Shown here piece after piece: positions 12,401-22,759 of a DNA stretch of 64,000 nucleotides. Location: positions 518,722 to 582,721 of the forward strand of contig NW_019775447.1 in NCBI RefSeq assembly GCF_001039355.2, given 5' to 3'. A model generated the notes under the pieces. That model made no database searches, was not told the origin of the DNA, and saw only the letters and a list, made by a program, of their open reading frames with translations. A program made the position numbers and the translations under genes. The first letter of the stretch is position 1, and every line of letters begins with the position of its first letter. The stretch comes from Lingula anatina. Its lineage: Eukaryota; Brachiopoda; Lingulata; Lingulida; Lingulidae.

Positions 12401-15400
12401 AACTACCAAGTATTTATATTATTTCACTCTTAAAAGTATTTCTTAAAACAATGATGAAACAAAAATAGTTGTAAGGCACACCTTGGTTTCAGAGCAGCAA
12501 TAGGCAATGGGTGTTCTACTGCTGGCTTAACTGCATATGGTTTCTTCTCCAACCCAGGCACCTTAGCAGTCAGATTGTACTTCTCATCTATCTTGTCTAT
12601 ATGGGTCAACTGACCACTCTCACCTCTCTCAGCTATAAATCTGGAACAACAGCAAAATATCTCACGTACTTTTCTCAAAAACAATCCTTCTGAGCCATGG
12701 TATTCAAAGCAAAATTAAAGGAGGCATTCTTGGTAAAATCTCTTTGACAATTTTAGTATTTGATATATACCAATCAGCTATACTGCTTATGCATAACACA
12801 CAGAACAATGCATAACATACAGAAAGGCACACATAAGAACAGACTAAAAAGCTGAAAGATATCATTTAAAAAAGAAATAACTTTTTACCTCAGAATCTGG
12901 TCACTGTATCCAGCAATGAAAATATCATTATCATGTTCTGGCTGAACACTTTTGTTGAATCTAAAAAGGTACAAGATATCATTAACAACAGATGCTGGCT
13001 GATGTCAAAAGTAATTAAAGTACTGAATGTCCCTTCAATAAAATCATACATATTTATACAAGAATCTTTGCTATATTTCTGTTACTTTATTCATTAACTG
13101 GTCATTATACTTACATACAGGATCACCTAATAATGGAACATTTCAAAGCAAGATCCAATAAGGTCATACTTACCCAGAGGATTTTCCACCAAGGTCAACA
13201 TTAACAAACAACATGTTTGGATTGACCAGTCTTCTGTATTTCTTTAAGAAGTCTGACACATTCTGGCCCTCTACGCTTTCTAGGCTCATCCCATCAGACA
13301 GAATAATAAGATTGTCAACCTGAAGGGAAAAAATTATTGAAATGGCAACGGTTTTTAATATTGTTTGTGTTCCACAGTGAAAAAACAGTGATGAAGAAGG
13401 GCTTGTACTGGAAGAAATTTGGTTTTAGCTTAAATCCGAACTTTTTCGCTAACTCTGTGATATACGGTAATGTGCCAAGCATTTCGACAGGCCCAGTCAA
13501 TCCGACCAAAAAAATTATATTATAAAATTAATTTTTCTGGGCTCAAACATTTAGTCCATACGTCAAAATCATGCGACAGAATTTTTTTCTTGTTCCGATT
13601 GTTCGACCACATCGTTGGCAAGACTCGGTAAATTTTCAAGCCAGTCATATAGATGCTGCATGCCAGGCCCTTTGTCAATTGTTGTCCTTTCAATAGCTCT
13701 CGTCAATGAGGAAGAAACTATTAATTGAAGATCTAATCTGGAAGCATGACGTACCTGTCATTTCCTTTGTCCCCGATGACAAAATAGTGTTATAGACATA
13801 CAATTTGTGCTAATTTAGCAGACTTGCCCTCGCTGACCGATTCATCACGCCCGTAACTGGGGAAGGGGGGGGTTAAAAAAGGTCCATTCTGGATGAAACC
13901 AAATATCGACAGTGGGTAGAATACGTCGTAAACACCTTCATGTAGACCATATATAGCGTTTGCTAGCAATAAAAAGTTTGGGAAGAATAAGCAATTTATT
14001 TTCAAGTTTGATTGAAATATATATGCAGATGGGGAAATGTTCTTGAAGTCAACACCGCAAGATCTTACATTTACTACAATCGACCGAAAGATCAGCGGGA
14101 TCAACCGCCCAGACTTCTTGGCGCCAAATACCACGCGCTGTCAAAATCTGACGAACATGTGTAGCTGTTCACCTACATGGATAACTGATTTGTCAACAAT
14201 AAAAATGACGTCTTCCTTAACTCCATGAGAGCTTCATAGAGAGTTCCACTGGATATTTACGTTACCTGTGAGTAACTTTTTATTTCCCCAGATGCATGAA
14301 ATGTTGATGATATTTAGCGTAATCCACGCTGTGACCCCCCTCCCCCAAAATGGGACCGTCTTCATTAACATGTGGTTTGCGCTATGCTGGACCAGACCAG
14401 ATAAAACCAGTCTCATTTCTGCATGTGCTCAATTCTTGCGTCAAGTTATAAATGCACTTGTTTTGTGAAAATTATGGCAATTAAATGCTTATTTTACGTT
14501 CGGGTTGTATCAGTGGGGTTTTCAATATGCATCGTGGTGGTTTGTGCACAGCGAGACTATATAAGTAAGAAAATCGGAAGAGTGCCAGCAAGATAGGCCT
14601 ACTGTATGTCTATCGGCACAGGTAGGCTCCGTATTTTGCCTTTTCTCAATATGTTTTAATATGACATGCTTTTTAAATAAAATACTTATAAGTAATTTGA
14701 AGTTACACTGAATTCCGTTTGAGTACCAGTTGGTATTCTTTGATACGGGTGATTGAATTTTCTTCAGAAGTACGTCTACGCCTCGACGCTGAGCAAGCCT
14801 TGCAGGTTGAAAACAACTGATCTCAGACTGGTAAAAAATTTCAATTCGGTTGATTTCAGTTGTCATATTAAAATTCAAATAGGGCGTACGTAGATCACAT
14901 AACTAGTTTAAGTCTACTAAAGCTACTGGTTTCAAATATAAGTGACCGGCCTTTGTTTACAACACCTGTCTCTGGGGAAATACTCGTCCCACTCGTGAAG
15001 CGCATCATGAAAATGATCGTAGGTGAGGGGAAATATATAATTAGAAATTATAATTGTCGTCTTTTTTAATGTTAAGTAATGTTAGCACATATTGTACACA
15101 GCAAAATAAGATTTTAAAAGGAGGATAAAACAAGCCTGAAACATGTGTTAGGCGAAAATTGCGGCTTATCTTGCGTAACACTTCCGGTAAAATGCAATAC
15201 TTCCGGAAAGATGGACGTTTTGGCAGATGCCCCTAACAATCCGACGATATCAAAGGTTTCCATTTGCTGTATTTTAATCAATTTGACCAAACTGACATTT
15301 CCATGAAATCAATTAATTAATCTTGGTCGAATTGTTTGGCATATTACCGTATTTGTAAAATTAATACCCATGAAGGTTTCATTTAGCCAAAGTATTGGGC

Positions 15401-18400
15401 AAAATATAAAACACAAGTCTAGTTTCTAAATATTACATAACATGTAATGAGGATCATTTAAAAAATTCACCAATATTTACAAAACAAACTTTCATAAACA
15501 CCATCAATATACAATGGCATTACTGACGGACTCAAGATTTAAGGGTCAGATGTATACCTGTGTTCTGTCTCTCAAAAGGTCCCTAAGGATCCCATCTGGA
15601 ACTACTGCATCTGTATCCTGTTGATTGTTCACCATCTAATGCAGAAAGAAATAGAAATTTGCCAAAGTACAAAGTAACACATGGAACTCAATTAAAACAT
15701 TTTACCTCATATTATCAAACATTTTCCCCTAACTTTTTTAAACTGTGAGTACATGTATACACATGTGATAAAATATTTGTATGGACTCCTTGCAATTTAG
15801 ACCATGATTAAAAATGTTAATGAGCTTCATAAATAAGGAACTGAATTAAAATTAATTAATGAATTTTCACTTGTCAATTATCTTAACAAAATACTGCACA
15901 TCCCTATGTGTGATAAGTTTTGATATGCTATGTTTACTCACAAATGCTGATCCCAGTACACTCTGCATGTTGTCCAGTATGGTTCCTTTTTCCAAGTCTA
16001 CTTCAAGATAACTGCTATTCCCATAAACAACCATCTTGCTTTCTTCACAAGAATACTTGCACATGAGTCCTAAGAGTACAGCAATTTCTGACACCTGGAG
16101 TTGGAAAAAATGCATTGTATTTATACTTAGGTTGATAAATTTAAGTCTCATGTTATTCCACAGACCAGGTGTCAAATACTGTCCTTAAAGGAACTTAGTT
16201 CTTAAAAAGCTCTATTGTCTTTTATCAATAATCCTCATGCCCTACATCATAATTTTTTAACATATTTTTTTTTACCAACATAATAATAATTTATCAAGGG
16301 AGCCACTTAGCCAACACACTTACCTGTCTTGGCTTCCCCAGCCCTTTTGCAGCTGTGCAGGGTCTGTTCATAGTCTTGCCAAGGTTGCAGAAGATGACTG
16401 TGGTCCCCTTGATAGGTTGGACATTGTAAGTTGTAGCTATCTTGATAGCAGTGTCCAGGGCTTTACGGTATCTATTCAGAAGCGGTGGATCAAATGGAAC
16501 CTCTCTATGGAAAGATATTTCAAAAGAAAAGATATTTTCAAGTTCAATGAAGCGTTACTATGCTGTCTTTACCATTCAATCATTCGCATGTTTGGGACAA
16601 AAAAGCATGTCATAAAAGCATGATAAAAAGTTTTTTAATTCCTTGCAGTACTGCAAACCATAGGCAATGATCCAAATAACAAAAGTAAATTACACAAACA
16701 CACCAAATAAAAAACAAACAAACAAACAAATGCTCACTTTGTTTTTGCATTCTTTTTCTTGTCCCATCTTCCACCTCTGCCCCCACCTCTTCCCCCACGG
16801 CCACACCCTCTGCCACGCCCTCTCCCTCTGCTCCATGAGCTGCTACCAGCTACTGCCTCTTCTACAAGTTGCTTCTCTAGATAGATATGCAATACAGACT
16901 CCAATATGTGAACAATTCAACCTGGCATTGCTTATTTTGTATCAAATATGGTCCTTTTAGCAGGTTTCTATATCTCTGTAACATTTCAAATATAAAATGT
17001 TGTGCTTTTTTCCTACCATTACAGAGCAAGAGAGCATAGACCAAAATCTGAAAAATGGGATTTAATAGAAAGAAAATACTTCAACAATCTGCAGTCTTGA
17101 AAAATTCCAATCATGCAGGGTCTAATCTTACGACTAAAGATAAAAGTTGACTCACGGTTTTGTTCATATTCTTTTTCTAAACTGTTCAGTACTTCATATG
17201 CAGAGAAAAACCTGAATGGGAACTGTCTGCTATTCACCACTGATCTCTGCAAAAATTATTTAGTATACATCTAAGAAGCAAAAATAGTAATTATAAAAGA
17301 TTTGTAAAAGAAAGAATATTTACACATATAGGCTTAATAATACAGGACAAAAGAAAATCAATGTGAATTACAGCTTTGAATGATGGTCAATGTAAACTAA
17401 ACTTCTTGCCTTTATAATTATGGTTTCAACAGCAAAGACAAGTTATTTTTATATTGTTTTGACAGTTGACTTGATTGAGTTAACATACCACATCTGTCAG
17501 CCTCTTGATCACTTTAGTAGTATACTTCTCAGAGATGCCAGCTTTGATCATGTTTCTAAGATTCCTCAGCATGGCCATAAATGGAAGTTTCTTGTGTTCT
17601 TAAAACATTAACAATAATTTTTTAATCAATAAAATCCACAATAATACAAAGATTACAGGATTAGCCACTCAAAATGTTTCAAATACCAAAATTGTGATCA
17701 AAAAATGACCAACCAAGAAATCAGTCACATTGGTTCAATAATTTTTTCCAACTGTGACTATTTTCAAGATGCCTCTGACTAAAATCAATGAAATTGTATT
17801 TGATATCTTGGTTATAAATCAACAGCACATTCAAATAGTAAAACACACAAAAAAAAACATTACATAAAGAAATATGCAAGTCAATGCTTTTATTAGAAGC
17901 AGTGATAAGATACAGCAACCTTAGTCTTTTATGTGAAACAAATAAAGACTAAGGTTGTAGAGTGCCTTACCTGCTCACAAAAGATTCCAATTCACAGCAT
18001 ATATATGAAAACCATATGGCTACCTCAACTTACTGACATAATTATCTATTGGATTATTTACATTTAAATATCTACCTAAAAGATCTTGCCACACTTCTGC
18101 CTTGTTGCCCTTCATGGAAACTTGGGTCTCCCAAGTTTCTGGAGTAGGCAACTTCATCCTTTTTCCTGCTCGTTCCTCATCCCATGTGCCTGGCAGGCGA
18201 CTCTTGTAAAATTCCTCAAGAGTTTCTGGGTACCTGCATACAGAAAATGGAACATGATTCTATTTGGTACATTTATGGTTAATAAAAGCATCTACATTTA
18301 GAACCTTCATCTGATTGTTTCATTTTCTCCATCTTTTTTATTGTTTTAAAATTGGGGAGAATAAATGTGAATTACTTGTGAGTACTATCATTAACTTCAA

Positions 18401-21309
18401 ACAGGTGCCCACCAAATTATGTTTCCTGCCAAGTTTATCAAAACAAAGAAGTACCTTTTCCCAATGAGGCACATGACATGTTCAACTGGTTCTGTGATAT
18501 GGATCTTCCTAATCAACTGTTTCAGTGTAAACGTTTTCTGTTCTCTTTCCTCTTCAGTTTCGCTGTCACTGTCCTTCTAAAATGTGAGATACAATAAACT
18601 TAAAATGGCACCTAGTGTAAAACTACTACATTTTACAGAGCTGATACACTGAAGAATGCTCACAAACTATAGCTAATAACTTACTTAGCACAAATTCCAT
18701 TACAGTCTAATGTTTAACTTTCTTTTTGTTCATGAAACTTAATAATATTAATTTCTTCAATAAACTTACTAAGAAGTTCAAGAAATCTTCATCATCAGAA
18801 GAATCAGAATCACTGTCACTCTCAGCCTTCTTTGAAGGTTTAAAAACTGGCTGTGCTCGATCAGCAGACTTTCTACTTGTGTCTTTTTCTTTCTTTGCCT
18901 TTTTCTTTTTCGATTTTTCTTTGTTGTATTTGGCTAAAATAATTAAATGTAGATTTCAATATGTTATGAAAACATTTACTAAAATTGAATAAAAAATTAA
19001 CAGACAGTTAGAAAATTTAGTCCACAAAAGAGGTGATAAAACTGATCTTTGAAATACCAACCTAACTGATATTTATCAAAGTCCTGGAATTTAGCAGCCA
19101 TGGCTTTTCTCAAAGCTACTGGTAATGAACCTTCCTTCAAAGATTTATCATGGAAAGTCTGAAAAAGATTTACACAAAAAATATTAAATTAGGTACATTG
19201 TAAGACATCACAAAAGCAACAGACTACTTAACAATATGTGTACGTTCAGCAATCCTTTATATTGTATTAAAAAAGGAAATGCACTTCTTTGAGGATATTT
19301 TAAAATAGTACTTTCAGCATACAAATAAGATTCTGTATGTTCATCTTACCAATCACAAACAGATACTTGACAAAGAAAATAGAAAAAAAAGTGCAGCAAA
19401 CAAAAGAACCATAAACTATCATGATAACCTAGAAAACCAACCTTTATCACATCAATCATACCTGGTACTGCTCAGCAACATCAATCCAGTCAGAGGGCAG
19501 CTGAATGGAACAACCATAGTACTTTCTCAAATACGGTCTGCATCCATTTTCACTTCCAAATGATGAGAAGGCTAGGAGGAAATTAGCTGTTGTTCTGATG
19601 TTGAGCTCTTGCCTTGTATACAGAGCAACCTACACAATGAAATAACGATAGGAATATCCTTTTGAGGTAAGCACACTGGAAAGTTTAAAAAAATAATAAT
19701 AACTGACATACATTGGAAGTTTCATCTTCCACTTTTAATACAGTTGTTTCTACAAAAGGCGAACTAAAGATTCACAACACATATTGTAAAATATTTTACC
19801 TTGAGAATGAACTCTGGATCATATGCAGCTAATTGTTGAGCCATGCTCATCAGCTGCAGTCTAGTGCTGTCCTTGGGGTTCTTGAAATCAGGCGCACTCA
19901 ATAGTGAGGCTGATACTGCATTAACAAAGTTTCTCTGAAATCATGGAAACATTTTAGGTTGTATGTTTACTGAAGGTTAATATCACTCAGTGCCTCTTAG
20001 TTCATGAAAATTAAGTTATTTTAGTATTCATTCAAGTTAAGTTGTGTGAAGAATTATTATTTTAATCAATTTTTTCTTGCTGTTGAAAGGACTGAAAAAC
20101 TAAAATAATTTACAGCAATCTTCCAAAGAAAATTTCATTTGTATTTACCTTCAGAGTTGTAACATCATCAAGCGTTTGGGTGATTCTGGCAATGCTGCCA
20201 TCCATCTCAGGTGTTGTGAACTTTGGTTTATCCAGCTTTTCTTCTCTCCATTCAGGCATGTAAAAATCATAAAGAGGTGCTGGAGCAACATCCTTTGGCA
20301 GGTGATTCACATTTTCTGCTTGTTTTGAAGTTAACTTTTTCTTAGATTTCACTGGTGGTTTTTCAGGTTTCTTTCCATTTGATGATAAGCCAGAGAGTCC
20401 TGTCCCAGGAGGTGGAATACTTGCCGAACTTTTCAAACTTCCTAATTTAGCCTGACACAATGACGATGATGCAAGTCCCTGAGATCCAAGTAAACTCACA
20501 CGGGTGTTAGATATACCCTTTTTGGCTTGGGTTGCTAACACACTCAATCCAGTTGTTAAAGCTGAAGTGGGCTTTACATTTTGAGGTTTGGTCAGCTTGT
20601 AAGAGGACATTCCCAAGGTCAAGCTTGAACTAGTGGTATCCAGTCCTAAGTTTGTCTTCAAAGATGCATGTGAAACCCCTTGACTTACACCATAATTTAC
20701 TAACTTCGGGTTTGTCACAGTGACTGAGGACATCACTGACGGAGTGCCACTACCAACCAAGCTTTTGGGGGTAAGTTGTAATTTAGGCCTGACAGCTGTG
20801 TTGGATTTCTCTTTTGAAACTAGCATTTTTTCCTTCTTCTCTCTTTTCTTCTTATCATCTGCCCTGTCACTTTTAACTCTCTTCTTCCTGCCATTAACTT
20901 CTGTGGTGAATTTAGCCAGATTGAGTTTTGTCTCATTGCTCTCTTTGATTGCATTAAGAGATGTTTGCCGGGTATGAAGTGCAGAACTCATTGATGGATG
21001 TGGTGCTAGTAGAGATCCTGACAGCAAGCTGCTTTTTAGAGAAATGACTGGCACTGTCCTACCGCTCTCACCTAATCTTAGACCTGAAATCAAAGCAAAA
21101 CTTAAATTATGAAAATCATCAACAATGTCACTTTTTTAATTTATGTTCTCAAACAATTCAACTGTTGACAATTTTTGCGACAGGTTTGCATATTGAGACC
21201 CACTGAAAGTATTAATCTTAAACGCTATATGTGGCACATTTTTACTTCCTGTTTAAGGCAGAACATCCACCAAAGGATACATGCACACAGACAAAAACTC
21301 ATGCACCAC

Positions 21310-21346
<37 letters not shown>

Positions 21347-21967
21347 ACCAGATGACAGGGACAGATTGGACTGCAATCGAGGAGACACAGATGTTTCCTT
21401 CATATTGTACATGTATGTATAAGGCCTGTTTTAAAAAAGAAATGTTTTTATTTTTTAAAATGTGATAAGGCATTTATTATACCTAAGATTTAAGGTTCTA
21501 CACAACATTTCCCATACAATCAAGAGGAATGCCAATTTCTTGGAATACAAAAAATTGATCCACTCCCTACACTTTTGGTCAATCTTAAATGGTTCAACTC
21601 CCCTGACATATGTCATGGATGCAGCAGTGCGACATTTTAAAGGCCCATCATTCCATCTTTTACAATACATAAATCACCATTAAATCAAGATAGAGACCAA
21701 ACTAAAACTGCTGATTTTTCAAATATTAAAAATTTGGAGTGGGGCCACATGCCCCCCCCCCCCCCCAGCTTAAAAGTTAAAGGGATAACAACTGTTCATT
21801 TTGGCCAAAAAATGGATTTTCCTGGGGCAAACAACAATTTTCCCTTACTTACCAATGGTTAATGAATCCATTCCCATGTGCACATTCAAAGTTAGTCCCT
21901 GATTTTTTTCTAAAAAGTTTGGTTTTCTGTCATATTCTCCTAAGAGATTATTACAGAGTGTAGCCAT
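408..21967 (-). CDS. TEP1: TEP1-like telomerase/vault protein 1 (TROVE-NACHT-WD40), possibly incomplete at left edge
   Basis: TEP1 is an RNA-binding component of vault particles and telomerase RNP. Exons, 5' to 3' (plus coordinates): 21967-21853, 21083-20149, 19934-19800, 19629-19462, 19158-19062, 18933-18770, 18576-18455, 18233-18076, 17598-17489, 17246-17156, 16876-16738, 16504-16324, 16094-15942, 15635-15558, 13319-13174, 12960-12889, 12640-12482, 12146-11970, 11646-11404, 11233-11120, 10848-10728, 10477-10295, 10036-9870, 9695-9548, 8888-8712, 8546-8454, 8275-8143, 7828-7648, 7305-7202 (second copies of the last four at 6921-5582), 5211-5123, 4812-4698, 4508-4403, 4157-3986, 3589-3494, 3203-3079, 2834-2688, 2361-2253, 1957-1838, 1644-1546, 1323-1176, 937-828, 551-408. 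Phases agree throughout, giving about 2147 residues. Visible landmarks: SRQFPFRF in [20 protein letters not shown] starting DUF4062, Walker [10 protein letters not shown] near residue 1280, and WD repeats such as [18 protein letters not shown]. The start ATG is the first in an open exon. Human TEP1 is longer (about 2600 residues). Confidence 0.93.
5317..6934. repeat. Copy 1 of a 1.6-kb direct duplication (assembly overlap) in the TEP1 gene
   Basis: This segment repeats, at an offset of about 1620 bp, as 6937-8559, with a single N at 6935 between them. It carries four TEP1 exons (6921-6829, 6652-6520, 6208-6028, 5685-5582) and the introns between them. The copies differ by scattered substitutions and small indels in both exons and introns, as two alleles would. 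Copy 1 stops abruptly at the N in mid-intron. I read this as two contigs whose overlapping ends were not merged. Confidence 0.9.
6937..8559. repeat. Copy 2 of the 1.6-kb direct duplication in TEP1
   Basis: Second copy, starting directly after the N at 6935. It carries exons 8546-8454, 8275-8143, 7828-7648 and 7305-7202. Coding differences from copy 1 include RPEATSR against RPVTTTR at the end of the 181-nt exon, GQSLV against GQLLV in the 133-nt exon, and an Ile/Val change in the 104-nt exon. Using either copy once keeps the TEP1 frame and gives a protein aligned with human TEP1 in this region; using both repeats the winged-helix-like segment. Confidence 0.9.
10700..10720. repeat. (TTA)n microsatellite
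   Basis: About seven TTA units just inside the intron next to the TEP1 splice donor at 10728. Confidence 0.85.
15181..15206 (+). promoter_or_regulatory. Paired ETS-type sites, candidate TATA-less promoter in TEP1 intron
   Basis: Two CTTCCGG cores lie 19 bp apart, the second followed by GGAAAG and then ATGGACG. Closely spaced ETS cores just upstream of a start region are typical of TATA-less housekeeping promoters in animals. Strand is assigned from the ATG and splice donor that follow on the plus strand. Activity is unproven. Confidence 0.4.
15211..15255 (+). CDS. Candidate short first coding exon antisense to TEP1 (hypothetical)
   Basis: An ATG at 15211 opens 15 codons ([15 protein letters not shown]) and ends at CAAAG|GTTTCC, a possible 5' splice site. 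It follows the ETS pair directly. A second ATG with a donor (GTAG|GTGAGG) occurs near 15007-15022. I cannot find downstream plus-strand exons, so this could be a relic, the start of a non-coding transcript, or chance. No function is proposed. Confidence 0.2.
16738..16876 (-). other. RGG-rich exon inside the TROVE region of TEP1
   Basis: This TEP1 exon encodes an Arg/Gly-rich stretch ([19 protein letters not shown] followed by [14 protein letters not shown]). The codon phases match on both sides: the upstream exon leaves one base and the downstream exon needs one. It lies where human TEP1 has a longer basic helical segment before the conserved LNRYR motif. RGG boxes commonly bind RNA and are arginine-methylated; that role here is inference. 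Confidence 0.85.
21309..21344. repeat. (CA)n microsatellite
   Basis: About 18 CA units directly next to the splice donor of the possible alternative TEP1 exon at 21349. On the transcribed minus strand it reads as (TG)n beginning 5 nt into the intron. Confidence 0.95.
21349..21425 (-). other. Possible alternative 5' exon of TEP1
   Basis: The 77-nt segment is bounded by an acceptor (TTAAAACAG) and a strong donor (CTG|GTAAGTG). It contains in-frame ATG codons ([13 protein letters not shown]) that join in phase with the 21083-20149 exon. Its length is not a multiple of three, so it cannot sit between the 21967-21853 exon and the next exon without a frameshift. If used, it would be an alternative first coding exon. 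Confidence 0.35.
21752..21766. repeat. Homopolymer C tract
   Basis: A run of 15 C in the first TEP1 intron. Comparable C or G runs of 10-15 occur at 32811-32823, 33098-33108, 40797-40808, 54839-54853 and 58222-58231, all non-coding. Confidence 0.9.
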
Positions 21968-22425
21968 CTATGGAGGTCACGTGATGTGATGACAAGCACA
22001 AAGTCCAGAATAATTGTGTTAACCACCGTTTTTGGTGGTAAAATGGAATTTATATTTCTATGAGCTATTTACAATGCATTTATTGTGAAATATGGATAAC
22101 TTACAAACAGTTGTTATTCCTTTAAACATTTCCCTCCCCAAAACAGTATAAACAAGACAAAACCAAACAATTTTTGCATCCTTGTGTTGTATATATTTCT
22201 TTAGTATCATCTCTGTCGTCTACTATTTTTTCTTTGCCGCGCAAAGTAAGTAAACAAGCAAAACTATTTTATCACTGCAACCCACCCTCAGTCAGCCGCC
22301 TGTGCAAAGTCCACACAGATATAATCCACTAATACTAACAATAAACTAATCTGTTCAGTCTCTTTATGCGAGTTATGAAAGGCCAAAATCTCACGAGTTT
22401 TGCAAAGTTCAGCCTTGCTACTTAC

Positions 22426-22500
22426 CTGCAATGAACCAAAACTGCGACATCGAAGTCAATTTGACAGTCGTGAAGCAAACGTGGAACTGGTTTTCAAATG
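22426..22500 (-). other. Possible 5' untranslated first exon of TEP1
   Basis: On the minus strand a strong donor (CATTGCAG|GTAAGTAGC) ends at 22426, upstream of the first coding exon, which itself follows an acceptor-like CCATAG just before the ATG. This suggests a non-coding leader exon near 22430-22500 with the promoter beyond it. The upstream limit is not determined. Confidence 0.35.
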
Positions 22501-22759
22501 TTTATAAACTTTATTCTATATTGTATCAATTTATATCCATGCGCACTTTACTACTTACAGTTAAACCTCTGTTTACTGTTTCTTATCTGCTATCGCTTAG
22601 TGCAGCTTTTTAAAACAGCAAAAATGCGGATGTCAGCTGCATTCTGTTTACGAGCATTGCACCACAGATGCATCATATCGGTCGCTCAGTCACATGAACA
22701 CAACACATTTTACCTCCAAATGCATAAGAGCTTCACACCTAGCACAATGGGTGCATAGA

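Larger units (their letters stand above)
13320..15557. other. Longest TEP1 intron (2.2 kb), CpG-richer than its surroundings
   Basis: This intron separates exons 15635-15558 and 13319-13174. Between about 13540 and 15260 it holds many CpG dinucleotides, in contrast with the CpG-poor, AT-rich introns around it. It contains a perfect palindromic E2F-type site TTGGCGCCAAA at 14118-14128 and two ETS-type CTTCCGG sites at 15181 and 15200. No TEP1 coding exon is missing here, because phases match across it. Confidence 0.6.

Noticed and set aside
13315-13525. Overlapping ORFs on both strands (63-64 residues)
   Set aside because: They fall in a TEP1 intron and partly reflect an imperfect palindrome around 13410-13445, which keeps both strands open; no splice partners were found.
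16667-16960. Plus-strand ORF of 97 residues opposite the RGG exon
   Set aside because: A shadow of the Arg/Gly-rich TEP1 exon; the minus-strand frame has matching splice phases.
20720-20977. Hydrophobic plus-strand ORF of 85 residues
   Set aside because: Complement of the basic, serine-rich TEP1 exon; no splice or start context.
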